Assembly: GCF_024722015.1 (NCBI RefSeq)
Contig: NZ_JANQBD010000006.1
Span: 124,001-188,000 of the forward strand
Reading direction: 5' to 3'
DNA: 64,000 nt
Source: Paenibacillus radicis (ex Xue et al. 2023)
GTDB lineage: Bacteria > Bacillota > Bacilli > Paenibacillales > NBRC-103111
The notes below the pieces were generated by a model. That model was not told the origin of the DNA and did not search any database. It saw only the letters and a program-made list of their open reading frames with translations. Made by a program: the position numbers and the translations under genes. Below, piece after piece: positions 53,977-62,586 of the stretch (position 1 is its first letter; every line of letters starts with the position of its first letter).

Positions 53977-54447
53977 TTAGCCGTAAGAAACGCTGACCAT
54001 CTGCCTTGTAGAGACGTTGAGGCGATTCCAGAGGCTGGCCGTGGCGATACCGGTGATGAGAGTAGCCAGCGCCTGCTCATCGTAATGCCGGGCAGCCTCC
54101 TTATAGATCTCGTCTTGCACCGGGTCTGTTCTGTCGCTGAACCGGGTAACCGCCTCGCTGAGCGCCAGAGCAGCACGTTCGGCGTCGGTAAAGTGTGGTG
54201 TTTCACGCCATGCCGCTACGGCCAGAAGCCTCTCTGCCTTTTCACCTGCCGCTAAAGCATTGCGTGAATGAAGCTCAACGCAGACGCTGTCTCCATTGAT
54301 TTGGCTTGCCCGAAGATAGGCAAGGAAAAGCGTCCGCATTGGAACGCTGGTTGTCTCTGCGGAAGCAAACAGGGCTTGGCCCAAGGCTTGCAGGGCTTGG
54401 ATCGCTTCGGGTACGATCATAGCGGGGCTGTTCATTCTTGATTGCAT
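53977..54447 (-). CDS. carboxymuconolactone decarboxylase/AhpD-like protein
   Basis: A helical protein of about 156 residues from the AhpD/CMD family, whose canonical members have a CxxC-H redox site. Here the site reads QINGDSVCVELHSRNA: the first Cys is replaced (GD in place of GC) while the second Cys and His remain. FTDAERAALALSEAVTRFSD and QALATLITGIATASLWNRLN are further family blocks. ATG 54447 follows AAGGAG. It has an exact ECF41-type promoter and diverges from an ECF41 sigma gene, the usual partner of this family (COE group). Confidence 0.92.
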   Translation of the reverse strand: MQSRMNSPAMIVPEAIQALQALGQALFASAETTSVPMRTLFLAYLRASQINGDSVCVELHSRNALAAGEKAERLLAVAAWRETPHFTDAERAALALSEAVTRFSDRTDPVQDEIYKEAARHYDEQALATLITGIATASLWNRLNVSTRQMVSVSYG

Positions 54448-54503
54448 GGGAAACACTCCTTCTCTTTCTGATTGGAGCCAATTATTCGGCCCTTCTCTAC
54501 AAA

Positions 54504-54530
54504 GACGAATCAAGTCTCGGGAGTGTGACA
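54504..54530 (-). promoter_or_regulatory. ECF41-type promoter for the AhpD-like gene
   Basis: The minus strand reads TGTCACA, 16 bases, CGTC, exactly the promoter known for ECF41 sigma factors. It lies 57 bases upstream of the AhpD-like start. Confidence 0.93.
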
Positions 54531-54573
54531 GGTTTGCATAAGACACGGAAATTCAATGAATATTTGGCGATCT

Positions 54574-54600
54574 TGTCACATCGGCTGGATTTTGTTCGTC
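54574..54600 (+). promoter_or_regulatory. ECF41-type promoter for the sigma gene itself
   Basis: The plus strand reads TGTCACA, 16 bases, CGTC, the same motif and spacing as on the opposite strand at 54504-54530. It lies 42 bases upstream of the sigma gene, indicating autoregulation. Confidence 0.93.
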
Positions 54601-54641
54601 AATATTTATAGAGGCTAATTTTTTATTAAGAAGGGATTAGA

Positions 54642-55511
54642 ATGATGAGCGATTATGAAGGGTTGGCCCAGCAATTCGAAACGCACCGAAATCATTTGCA
54701 AGCGGTGGCTTATCGAATGCTAGGATCATTGAGTGAAGCGGAGGATGCTGTACAGGAGTCTTGGCTGCGGCTTAGCCGTTCGGATACGAGCAGTGTCGAG
54801 AACCTGGGAGGATGGCTGACTACAGTTGTCTCACGGGTATGCCTCGATATGCTCCGATCACGGAAAACAAGGCGAGAGGAATCGATAGAAACGCTCTTTC
54901 CCGATACATTTGCGAGCCATGAGGGTAAAGGCAATCCCGAACATGAAGCACTGCTTGCTGATTCTGTCGGTCTCGCGCTGCTTGTCGTGCTTGGCAATCT
55001 GAATCCTGCTGAACGCATCACGTTCGTATTGCACGATATATTTGCCATGCCCTTCACCGAGATTGCTGCTATTGTGGGTAAATCCGAGACCGCAACCAGG
55101 CAGCTTGCAAGCCGTGCACGCCGACGGGTTCAGGGGGTACGAACGGCCCCCGAGGCCGACCTTGCTAGTCACCGCAAGCTCATTAACGCTTTCCTTGCTG
55201 CGGCTCACGCCGGCGACTTCGATACGCTTGTAGCAGCGCTCGATCCTGAAGTTGTGCTTCGGGATGATCGACAGTCAGCTGCCTCAAGGGTAACTAGAGG
55301 CGCAATATCTCTCGCCAAGCAAGTTTCAGGCCGTGTACAAGCTTCGCAACCAGCTCTAGTAAATGGATCGGTAGGAGTTATCGTCGCTCCTCGCGGAAAA
55401 CTGCTCTACATCCTTAAATATACAATAAAGAACGAGAAAATTACCGAGATTGACTTGATCTCTGACCCTGAACGGATACGCCAGCTCGACCTGGCGATAT
55501 TGGGAGATTGA
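54642..55511 (+). CDS. ECF41-group sigma factor (SigJ-like) with SnoaL-like C-terminus
   Basis: A 289-residue sigma factor. Region 2 (HRNHLQAVAYRMLGSLSEAE, DAVQESWLRLSRSD) and region 4 (LNPAERITFVLHDIFAMPFT, EIAAIVGKSETATRQLASRA) are followed by a SnoaL/NTF2-like extension (about 180-289, FLAAAHAGDFDTLVAALDPE, VVLRDD). This extension modulates activity in ECF41 factors, which lack a classical anti-sigma. The genomic partner (AhpD/CMD-family gene) and the exact ECF41 promoters on both sides confirm the group. Confidence 0.96.
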   Translation: MMSDYEGLAQQFETHRNHLQAVAYRMLGSLSEAEDAVQESWLRLSRSDTSSVENLGGWLTTVVSRVCLDMLRSRKTRREESIETLFPDTFASHEGKGNPEHEALLADSVGLALLVVLGNLNPAERITFVLHDIFAMPFTEIAAIVGKSETATRQLASRARRRVQGVRTAPEADLASHRKLINAFLAAAHAGDFDTLVAALDPEVVLRDDRQSAASRVTRGAISLAKQVSGRVQASQPALVNGSVGVIVAPRGKLLYILKYTIKNEKITEIDLISDPERIRQLDLAILGD

Positions 55512-55521
55512 TTGATCTGGC

Positions 55522-55570
55522 AACGCAAAAAAACTGCCTAATGGCGCCATTGGCAGTTTTTTTGCGTTGT
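55522..55570. terminator. strong bidirectional terminator after the ECF41 sigma gene
   Basis: CAACGCAAAAAAACTGCC and GGCAGTTTTTTTGCGTTG flank the palindromic AATGGCGCCATT. The central hairpin has T-runs of seven on both strands. It serves the sigma gene (plus) and the Lrp-type gene (minus, ends 55622). Confidence 0.94.
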
Positions 55571-55621
55571 CATTACCATTAAACCTTCGCAAGTTGAATC
55601 CTTTAAGTTTTAAGTGGCTTT

Positions 55622-56059
55622 TTAATCGACATTGTCAGCGACCATCCGCTTATTCTCAATCGCCGCAGAAAGCACGATAAGCGTAGAAGAGAAACCGTGC
55701 GGACTGCACGAATCGAGAAAAGTGGCCAACGATTCCATCGATGCGGTAATTATTTTCATCATAAAATTATATTCTCCACTAATGCGGTACAATTCTATGA
55801 CATCCGAGGATTGCATGCAGAATCCCTGGAAATCCAAACAATTGCTCGTCTTGAACAGCACGAACGCTGTAACGTCTTTGCCGAGCTTTTTGGATGAGAG
55901 AATCGCCTTGTAGCCCTCGATGATCCCTTGCTCCTCAAGCTTGCGCATTCGTTCGGTAACGGCCGGCTGTGTCATTGCGATCGTCCGACCGATTTCGGCA
56001 ACTGGCATTCGTGCGTTCTCATGCAGCAGCGCTAGTATTTGACTGTCGATTTTGTCCAT
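55622..56059 (-). CDS. Lrp/AsnC-family transcriptional regulator
   Basis: A 145-residue regulator. The N-terminal helix-turn-helix is DSQILALLHENARMPVAEIG, RTIAMTQPAVTERMRKLEEQ; the C-terminal RAM ligand domain (AFVLFKTSNCLDFQGFCMQS to IELYRISGEYNFMMKI) is complete. The ATG follows AGGAGATC. It diverges from an Old Yellow Enzyme gene, with a 151-base shared promoter region, and may regulate it. Confidence 0.94.
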   Translation of the reverse strand: MDKIDSQILALLHENARMPVAEIGRTIAMTQPAVTERMRKLEEQGIIEGYKAILSSKKLGKDVTAFVLFKTSNCLDFQGFCMQSSDVIELYRISGEYNFMMKIITASMESLATFLDSCSPHGFSSTLIVLSAAIENKRMVADNVD

Positions 56060-56210
56060 TGCGAGTGATCTCCTTTATTTTATACGCTATACTCGTTCTT
56101 TTAACTTTAATATGAAGAAAATGACTTCTTTATAACTTGTTTTGTGTATGTAAATTATATATCCAACCTTATAAAATGTCATTAAACAGATTTGAAGGAG
56201 AAGATAACTA

Positions 56211-57212
56211 ATGATAACGGCAAAATCACTTTCTCTCGACACCCCTCTTACGATTGGCAGCATGGAGCTTCGCAACCGGTTAATCATGGCGCCTATGCAG
56301 CAGTACAAAGGCTCGCCGGAAGGTTATGCGACAGAGCATCATATTCAGCATTATTCGAGAAGGGCTAACTTGATTGGATTAATTATAGTGGAGTCGACGG
56401 CAGTGTCCGATAACGGTAGACTGTGGCCTAATGACATTGGCATTTATTCAGATCGACATACCGATGCCCTGAAAAGAATTACCGATCCCGTTCATAACCA
56501 AAATACACCGATATTCGTTCAACTGTCCCATGGAGGAAGAAAATCAGCACCGGAAGTGACGAAGCGGCTCATTGCGCCAAGTGCGATTCCCTATGACGGG
56601 ACTTACGGAAATCCTGCTGAATTGTCGCTCTCTGAAATCGAGGCTCTCATTGATGATTACCGAATGGCTGCCAGACGCAGCATTGCGGCCGGCTTCGATG
56701 GGATTGAGGTGCATGCGGCTCATGGGTTTTTGATTCATCAATTTTTGTCGCCTCTCTCCAATCTCCGCGATGACGCATACGGTGGAACACCTCGCGGTAG
56801 GACCAAATTTTTGCAAGACACGCTTGCTGCAATCCGTTCCGAAACCGGCCGCAATTATCCAATAATTGTGCGGGTCTCCTCGACCGATTATATCGACGGC
56901 GGTCTAAATCCGCAGGAGCTGGCGCTGATGCTCAAACCACTCGAAGCAAACGGACTTCTAGACGCGGTTGACGTATCATCCGGCGGTCTGCTGCCCATCC
57001 AACCGACGGATGTTCATCCAGGCTATCAACTGCCTGACGCAGCCGTCATTAAGCAGCATCTTAACGTACCCGTCATCGCTGTCGGAAAAATCTATACCCG
57101 CAGCTTTGCCGACCGGATCATTGGGGATGGGCTGGCAGATGCCGTAGCTATCGGACGACCGCTGCTTGAAGACCCCGATTTCGCGCAGAAAATGATAGGC
57201 CCAAGGGACTGA
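56211..57212 (+). CDS. NADH:flavin oxidoreductase (Old Yellow Enzyme, YqjM-like)
   Basis: A 333-residue FMN-dependent ene-reductase TIM barrel. MELRNRLIMAPMQQYKGS, FVQLSHGGRKSAPE, DGIEVHAAHGFLIHQFLSPL (substrate-binding His pair), RDDAYGGTPRGRTKFLQDTL, VRVSSTDYIDGG and AVGKIYTRSFADRIIGDGLA (FMN phosphate site) match the family. The usual Cys of YqjM that tunes the flavin is not seen at the N-terminal MAPM region. The ATG follows AAGGAG. Probably detoxifies unsaturated carbonyls. Confidence 0.94.
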   Translation: MITAKSLSLDTPLTIGSMELRNRLIMAPMQQYKGSPEGYATEHHIQHYSRRANLIGLIIVESTAVSDNGRLWPNDIGIYSDRHTDALKRITDPVHNQNTPIFVQLSHGGRKSAPEVTKRLIAPSAIPYDGTYGNPAELSLSEIEALIDDYRMAARRSIAAGFDGIEVHAAHGFLIHQFLSPLSNLRDDAYGGTPRGRTKFLQDTLAAIRSETGRNYPIIVRVSSTDYIDGGLNPQELALMLKPLEANGLLDAVDVSSGGLLPIQPTDVHPGYQLPDAAVIKQHLNVPVIAVGKIYTRSFADRIIGDGLADAVAIGRPLLEDPDFAQKMIGPRD

Positions 57213-57278
57213 GGCTTCCCTTCCCGCCAGAGACAAAAGAGAGGCGCTGCATCATGCGGCGCCACCTTTAAATAGCTA

Positions 57279-57308
57279 AAAACCGCCACATGGGCGGTTT
57301 CTTTTTTT
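57279..57308 (+). terminator. terminator of the Old Yellow Enzyme gene
   Basis: AAACCGCC, loop ACAT, GGGCGGTTT followed by CTTTTTTT. It lies about 67 bases past the stop. Confidence 0.93.
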
Positions 57309-57405
57309 AGATAAGATTAGTAACACATATTTAAAAGCAGAACCCAACATATGGTATAATAGGGTTACTACAAATTTAGTAATTCTAGTTAGGAGCTGCT
57401 AACTT

Positions 57406-57972
57406 TTGCATATTGGAATAGATTTGGACAACACCATTCTTGATGCCACTTCAGCTCATTTACATTACTATAATATAGCGTCCGGCTTGTCTTTTACACC
57501 TGATGATGTTAATGATTTTTATATATATCGTTTATATGGGTGGGACGAGGCAGAACGTAATGTCATTTATAACAAATACGGACATGATATTCATTGGAAC
57601 TCATCACCTTTACCAATGGCCGTAGAAATATTACAGCAATTATTTAATCAGCATCAAATATCAATCATTACCGCTCGACCTTTACTTTTTCGTGAGGTTA
57701 CTATTAAATGGCTTCAACATCATAAGATTAATTATCACAATATTACGCTTATTGAAAATAAACTCCAAGAATGTATGAACTCCAAAATAGATGTGTTGAT
57801 TGATGATGGCCCTCACTATGCTGAGGAGTTTGCCCTAGTAAATAAGCCGGTTATTTTATACGAGCAGCCCTATAATTTGGCCGTAACCAACGACTTCGTA
57901 CTTCGCGCTTCAAACTGGATTGAAGTAAAAGAGCATATCGATCATTTAGCATCGAAGCTGACCTTGAATTAG
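57406..57972 (+). CDS. HAD-family 5'-nucleotidase-like hydrolase
   Basis: A 188-residue protein of the 5'(3')-deoxyribonucleotidase (NT5C) branch of the HAD superfamily. Motif I HIGIDLDNTILD (nucleophile and acid Asp), motif II SIITARPLLFRE (Thr) and motif IV DVLIDDGPHYAEEF (metal Asp pair) are intact. It starts at TTG 57406 after TAGGAG. The gene is markedly more AT-rich than the flanking Old Yellow Enzyme gene. The substrate (nucleotide or sugar phosphate) is not determined. Confidence 0.85.
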   Translation: MHIGIDLDNTILDATSAHLHYYNIASGLSFTPDDVNDFYIYRLYGWDEAERNVIYNKYGHDIHWNSSPLPMAVEILQQLFNQHQISIITARPLLFREVTIKWLQHHKINYHNITLIENKLQECMNSKIDVLIDDGPHYAEEFALVNKPVILYEQPYNLAVTNDFVLRASNWIEVKEHIDHLASKLTLN

Positions 57973-58043
57973 TTTTTCGGGAGAACTTTTGGTTAACCGT
58001 TGAATGAGCTTGCCTAAAATTAGGGTAGTAGCCTATAAAATAT

Positions 58044-58092
58044 CCCCACAAAGTGGGTCTTGCTTCGAAGTTGATTCAGATACTTTGCGGGG
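58044..58092. other. long-loop inverted repeat downstream of the HAD gene
   Basis: CCCCACAAAGT (58044-58054) pairs with ACTTTGCGGGG (58082-58092), one mismatch, around a 27-base loop. No T-tract. It may be a transcript-stabilising hairpin or repeat remnant. Confidence 0.5.
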
Positions 58093-58174
58093 AGCCCCGA
58101 AACATATAAATGCTATATAGACAAATAAGGGCAAGCTTCGCTCACCCCTGATCCAATAACATTAAATGGTTACC

Positions 58175-58198
58175 TAAAAAAAACCGCGCCATGCGCGG
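58175..58198 (-). terminator. terminator of the YebC-family gene
   Basis: CCGCGC, loop CAT, GCGCGG. On the minus strand a run of eight T follows. It lies 27 bases past the stop. Confidence 0.92.
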
Positions 58199-58224
58199 AA
58201 ATAAACTGCTTATTCTTCTATATC

Positions 58225-58935
58225 TTATTCCACATTATGATATACCTGCTGCACATCCTCTAAATCATCCAAAGCATCAATCAACTTATCGAATTGGGCT
58301 TGTCCTTCTTCCGGCAAAGCGATGCTATTTTGAGCTAACATGGTCAGTTCAGCAATGGAAAACTCCGTGATACCAGCCTTTTTAAATGATTCTTGAACGG
58401 CATGGAACTGTTCCGGGTCAGCGTATACCATAACCATCTCATCTTCTTCAACAAGGTCACGAATGTCTACATCCGCTTCCAACAAAATCTCCATGATATC
58501 ATCGATGCTCTTGCCTTCAATACCGATAACTGCTGTGGCATCGAACATGTAAGCGACTGAACCGTTTACACCCATATTCCCGCCATTTTTATTGAATGCT
58601 GCACGTACGCTTGAAGCTGTGCGATTCACGTTATTCGTTAGTGTGTCTACAATGACCATCGCACCGTTTGGTCCAAAGCCTTCATAACGAAGCTCCTCAT
58701 AAATTTCATCTGAGCTCCCTTTTGCTTTATCGATAGCGCGATCAATAATCGCTTTTGGCACATTATAGGTTTTTGCCCGTTCGAGAACAACCTTCAAAGC
58801 ACGATTTGCTTCTGGATCCGGTTCACCCTTCCGTGCCGCTACATAAATTTCAAGTCCAAACTTAGCATAAATTCGACTTGTATTTGCATCTTTAGATGCT
58901 TTCTTCTCTTTAATGTTATTCCACTTACGGCCCAC
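58225..58935 (-). CDS. YebC/PmpR-family regulator (YeeN-like)
   Basis: A protein of about 236 residues with the full YebC fold: [60 protein letters not shown] (signature GFGPNG) and [20 protein letters not shown]. YebC proteins act as DNA-binding regulators, and some paralogs help ribosomes through proline stretches. The N-terminus GRKWNNIK (not AGHSKW) places it with Bacillus YeeN. GTG 58935 gives the usual YeeN start MGRKW; GTG 58947 is a four-residue longer alternative. Confidence 0.94.
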   Translation of the reverse strand: MGRKWNNIKEKKASKDANTSRIYAKFGLEIYVAARKGEPDPEANRALKVVLERAKTYNVPKAIIDRAIDKAKGSSDEIYEELRYEGFGPNGAMVIVDTLTNNVNRTASSVRAAFNKNGGNMGVNGSVAYMFDATAVIGIEGKSIDDIMEILLEADVDIRDLVEEDEMVMVYADPEQFHAVQESFKKAGITEFSIAELTMLAQNSIALPEEGQAQFDKLIDALDDLEDVQQVYHNVE

Positions 58936-59220
58936 GATTGATCCCACTTTCTATTTTGATTTCACTACACATAATAACCGATTTTCATTATAAATGGAAA
59001 AAAATAATATCGCTTCGTTATTCACAGGATCAAAATATCATACTTTTGTCCTTTCGACTACTGCCATTTGTTCAAGACAATAGTACGCTTGTTATTGATT
59101 TTTGCATGATCATAAAACAATTTTAAACACGGGACATAAATTATTAATTCTTCTACGAATAATCTGATAGGCCAAATTATTAGGAACGTCGCATAAAAAA
59201 AATTGGAGAGTGAATATACA

Positions 59221-60384
59221 ATGGGCAACTGGAAATCAGGAACAGTCGGATTCGTTTGTGGCGCCTTGTTTTTCTCGAGTCTTACATACGCGGCCGATGC
59301 GGTCGGCATTGACGTTTATTTTCGCAACATAAAGTACTATTTCAACGGAGAGAACAAGCAGCCACCGCAGGATCTGCAAGGATTCATTTACAAAAATACG
59401 ACCTATGTACCGCTTCGATTTCTATCGGAATCTTTGGGTAAACCGGTAAGCTGGGATGATGCTACAAGCTCTATTTATGTCGGGGACAAACCGGTGGAAA
59501 ATCCGACTCCTTCGGAGGAAAATAAGAAATCATCACCCGGATCGGCGGCATTGCAAGTATTTCCTAAGGATAATCCATGGAATACGGATATCTCGAAATA
59601 TCCTGTTCACCAGAAATCCAAGCAGTATATCGCCTCTATTGGCACTAATACCAGCGTGCATGCTGATTTTGGCACCACGTGGCAAGGGGCCCCCATAGGG
59701 ATTCCATACTCGATCGTAGGCAGCGATCAACCAAAAGTAAAGGTTACCTTCACGGACTACGGAGACGAGAGCGATCCGGGACCCTACCCAATACCGGCAA
59801 ATGCGCCTATAGAGGGCGGACCGAATAGTGATGGCGACCGTCATGTTATCGTTGTCGATAAAGACAATCAAATGCTGTATGAATTGTACAACGCCCACTC
59901 CACACCCGATGGTTGGAAAGCTTCGAACGGAGCCAAATGGGATTTGAATTCAAACGCGATGAGGCCCAAATATTGGACATCCGCTGACGCAGCTGGCTTG
60001 CCAATCTTTCCCGGACTCGTCCGGTATGAGGAAGCGTTAGCTGGAGAAATCAACCATGCGCTGCGTTTCACTGTTCGAAAAACACAACGCGGATTCATCG
60101 CTCCTGCCACCCACTATGCCTCGAACAGTACAGATCCCAATCTTCCACCAATGGGACTACGGCTCAGGCTGCGTGACGATTTCGACATATCCAGTTACTC
60201 CTCCACAAATCAGGCGATCCTTCGCGCGATGAAGAAATACGGTATGATAGTCGCTGACAACGGCAGTGATCTCTATGTAAGCGGAGCGCCTGATCCCAAA
60301 TGGGACGACGATGACTTGCATAAACTGAGCAAGCTCAAAGGCAGCGATTTCGAAGTCGTTGATACTGGTGGAATTGAAAAATAA
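59221..60384 (+). CDS. secreted stalk-domain protein with conserved C-terminal domain of unknown function
   Basis: A 387-residue exported protein. The signal is GTVGFVCGALFFSSLTYA. A copper-amine-oxidase-N stalk domain spans about 28-85 (GIDVYFRNIKYYFNG, TTYVPLRFLSESLGKPVSWD). After a Ser/Pro linker, residues 105-385 form a conserved secreted domain (PWNTDISKYPVHQKSKQYIA, DESDPGPYPIPANAPIEGG, DGDRHVIVVDKDNQMLYELY, LPIFPGLVRYEEALAGEINH, YGMIVADNGSDLYVSG) that I recognise from other bacteria but for which I know no function. ATG 59221 follows TTGGAGAG. A terminator follows. Confidence 0.88.
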   Translation: MGNWKSGTVGFVCGALFFSSLTYAADAVGIDVYFRNIKYYFNGENKQPPQDLQGFIYKNTTYVPLRFLSESLGKPVSWDDATSSIYVGDKPVENPTPSEENKKSSPGSAALQVFPKDNPWNTDISKYPVHQKSKQYIASIGTNTSVHADFGTTWQGAPIGIPYSIVGSDQPKVKVTFTDYGDESDPGPYPIPANAPIEGGPNSDGDRHVIVVDKDNQMLYELYNAHSTPDGWKASNGAKWDLNSNAMRPKYWTSADAAGLPIFPGLVRYEEALAGEINHALRFTVRKTQRGFIAPATHYASNSTDPNLPPMGLRLRLRDDFDISSYSSTNQAILRAMKKYGMIVADNGSDLYVSGAPDPKWDDDDLHKLSKLKGSDFEVVDTGGIEK

Positions 60385-60428
60385 AACGAAGCTCACTCAA
60401 GACTTGTATCGCTAAAATCCTTGTGAAG

Positions 60429-60455
60429 CCGCATGAAGTGGGCATGCGGTTTTTT
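60429..60455 (+). terminator. terminator of the secreted-protein gene
   Basis: CCGCATG, loop AAGTGGG, CATGCGG, then TTTTTT. About 45 bases past the stop. Confidence 0.9.
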
Positions 60456-60525
60456 GTAGATTCTTTACACTTCCCTCTTTTGATCCACACTTCTACCAAT
60501 GTTATGGATTCCCTTTACCAAGTGT

Positions 60526-60894
60526 TTAAGTGCTCCTGTGCAGAGCGTCTAGTGCATCCTGTCTATCCTTTAAGAAAAATATTTGATTGCCGTTATTACA
60601 CTCATAGATAAAATCCTTCAAGCTTTTGCTATTATACTCATCAAAATCTCCTACAATAGCGAACTTAACGTTGTAGTTCACAAATTTTTGCAAGATCTCA
60701 CCTGCAAGTCTCGTTCTTAGCTCGAAGAATTCCTTCGTTACGTTCGATTTTTCAATCATTATTTTATCGCATTCCTGATTGTACCTAACAGAAGCCATCA
60801 AATCCAATGCCCCTTGAACATCGCTTATTATGATGTCAGAGCTTTCTACAATGGCGACCTTTGAATTACCTTGTTGATCGATAGTTATATTCAT
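60526..60894 (-). CDS. DUF4180 domain-containing protein
   Basis: A protein of about 122 residues that matches DUF4180 over its length (VAIVESSDIIISDVQGALDL, MASVRYNQECDKIMIEKSNV, VKFAIVGDFDEYNSKSLKDF, IYECNNGNQIFF). It is small, cytoplasmic and of unknown role. ATG 60894 follows GGAAGGTG; a frame extends to 60912 without better support. Monocistronic, convergent with the secreted-protein gene. Confidence 0.9.
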   Translation of the reverse strand: MNITIDQQGNSKVAIVESSDIIISDVQGALDLMASVRYNQECDKIMIEKSNVTKEFFELRTRLAGEILQKFVNYNVKFAIVGDFDEYNSKSLKDFIYECNNGNQIFFLKDRQDALDALHRST

Positions 60895-60912
60895 TATTAA
60901 TTCACCTTCCAC

Positions 60913-61376
60913 TTATAAGCTGCTTGGATCTATCGAATGTAACAGTGACCAATCTATCCAATCTATCCACTTTACCCTCATTTTACCACTATTTGTGATA
61001 AGGTTCATCTTACACACATTATCGGCTAAGCTGGAAATATCCGGATGGCCCCTTATTTACTCTTCCCAGCCAAATACTTTTTAAGCCTGCTGCAAGTTCA
61101 ACCTTTATTTCCGAAGTTAAGTAAGGCAATGGTAGTCGACCATCGAACATATACATAAACCTGCTAATATACAGGAATTATTGGTTCAAAATGGATGAAG
61201 AGAGCATATTCCTGCGATTGTGCAGGCTTTGTACCCGCAGATGGATCCATTGAGGAGTAGAAGATGAGATTCCTGCATTTAAGCAGGCATTTTGCGAAAG
61301 GGATCATTCATGTAACAAAAGCCTGTAAAATTGCAGGAATTCAATCAAATTCCATTTAGACTTCATTGTTTCATGC
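60913..61376. other. intergenic region with palindrome array
   Basis: No gene was found in these 464 bases. The promoter of the DUF4180 gene should lie near 60913-61000. The main content is the four-copy CCTGC palindrome array at 61160-61337. Confidence 0.6.
61160..61337. repeat. array of four 16-bp palindromes, CCTGC-N6-GCAGG
   Basis: The copies are CCTGCTAATATACAGG (61160), CCTGCGATTGTGCAGG (61211), CCTGCATTTAAGCAGG (61272) and CCTGTAAAATTGCAGG (61322). Starts are 51, 61 and 50 bases apart. Copies 2 and 3 are preceded by ATT, and copies 1 and 4 are followed by AATT, so the outer and inner copies face opposite ways. Either regulator sites or a dispersed palindromic repeat family. Confidence 0.88.
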
Positions 61377-61877
61377 TTACCAATTCAGCTGACCTTTCCT
61401 CATTTTAGCTATGTATGTGATTTGGCCCGTATGATAGGGCAGGTGATTCATCATCTGCATCATTACATCAAGTACAGTGGATTGATTATTTAAAGCACTA
61501 TATTTAAGCGGTGCCATATTTACATAAGGCTGACTAAGCAGTATTTCCGGTTTCGATTTCATATCTTCCAGCACATGTATAATAATATCAAAAGATCTAA
61601 TGATCAGATCTAACGCTTCTTCTTTAGACATGACAAGTCCAATTCTGAACTCTTCATCTCTGTCCCTAGTATCAGGAATATTAAAAAATATGATTTCAAC
61701 TCGTTGATGTACGGTACCCCATATATGTGCCACTAAATTGGCTATACTATTGCTTTCTGCAGTAGGTCTCCAAACTATATCTTCCTCTGACAATTGTTCG
61801 ATCAGTATAGGCACCCACTTCCTTTCCCCTCTAAATTTCCATAAAAAACTTTCGATTAGTGAGGTCAATGGGTCCAT
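61377..61877 (-). CDS. DinB-like / DUF1572 family protein
   Basis: A four-helix DinB-superfamily protein of about 166 residues, predicted to bind a divalent metal with three His. Candidates lie in NSIANLVAHIWGTVHQRVEI and MMNHLPYHTGQITYIAKMRK. Relatives include bacillithiol-dependent enzymes and DNA-damage-inducible proteins, but the activity here is unknown. ATG 61877 has AAAGGTG upstream; a GTG at 61889 overlaps that site. It lies 55 bases downstream of the GyrI-like gene on the same strand. Confidence 0.88.
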   Translation of the reverse strand: MDPLTSLIESFLWKFRGERKWVPILIEQLSEEDIVWRPTAESNSIANLVAHIWGTVHQRVEIIFFNIPDTRDRDEEFRIGLVMSKEEALDLIIRSFDIIIHVLEDMKSKPEILLSQPYVNMAPLKYSALNNQSTVLDVMMQMMNHLPYHTGQITYIAKMRKGQLNW

Positions 61878-61932
61878 TTGGTCACACACCTTTCAAAGTT
61901 GGCGATCCTGCCTGTTACTGGTTCAAATTGTA

Positions 61933-62400
61933 TTATTTCGCTGGTATATAAATATCAATTTGCCCGTCATCACTTTCTAATGTATGAATATCGTTCCAAT
62001 ATTCTATATCAATCGGTCTTTCTCCAAACGATTTATTAATAAAATCATAAGTTGTACCAATCTGTGATTCTGCACCTGTATGTATAATTTTCACAAAACG
62101 CCCCGAAGGTACAATATAAGTTATCATGCCACTAGGAATCTCACCATAGGAGGTCACTTCGAAGGCAATCACATGTTGAAATGGAATATCGGGAGTCCAT
62201 TGACCTTCATGAGGGTAAATTTGAATTAAATAAATGCCGGATCCGTTCCTATTTTCAATTTCATCCATTTGTTTCGCCAAATTTTCTCGTAACGTTCCAA
62301 AAATCTTTGATTCTAAAACATTGTTTAAGCTTTCAATTATTGTAAACCCAACCAACTTGATCTCTTCTCTTTCCATCGTAACGACTTGATGAGTTTTCAT
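61933..62400 (-). CDS. GyrI-like / AraC effector-binding domain protein
   Basis: A 155-residue stand-alone SOUL/GyrI-like small-molecule-binding protein. The start KLVGFTIIESLNN and the end PSGRFVKIIHTGAESQIGTT, YDFINKSFGERP, DIHTLESDDGQIDIYIPAK are typical of the effector-binding half of drug-sensing regulators; no DNA-binding domain is present. ATG 62400 follows AGGAGG. Probably binds or sequesters an amphipathic compound; co-transcribed with the DUF1572 gene. Confidence 0.88.
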   Translation of the reverse strand: MKTHQVVTMEREEIKLVGFTIIESLNNVLESKIFGTLRENLAKQMDEIENRNGSGIYLIQIYPHEGQWTPDIPFQHVIAFEVTSYGEIPSGMITYIVPSGRFVKIIHTGAESQIGTTYDFINKSFGERPIDIEYWNDIHTLESDDGQIDIYIPAK

Positions 62401-62586
62401 TATAAAATGCCTCCTTTTCAAATGGAAAATATACCCACATTAATTTTAGCGAATATACGTTCGCTTGTAAAGGTTGCAACACAAAATATACAATCCCGTA
62501 TACAGAAAGGCCCTAATTTCCCCCTTTCCTTTTCTCTCGAAGGATTAAGAAAAGAAAATGGATCAAAGGGCCCTTTTTTATGTCTT

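Noticed and set aside
54710..55208. Minus-strand ORFs of 115-116 residues inside the ECF41 sigma gene
   Set aside because: Antisense shadows of a complete sigma factor gene.
61160..61337. CRISPR array
   Set aside because: Units are 16-bp palindromes with variable centres and spacing, no conserved long repeat, and no cas genes in the window.
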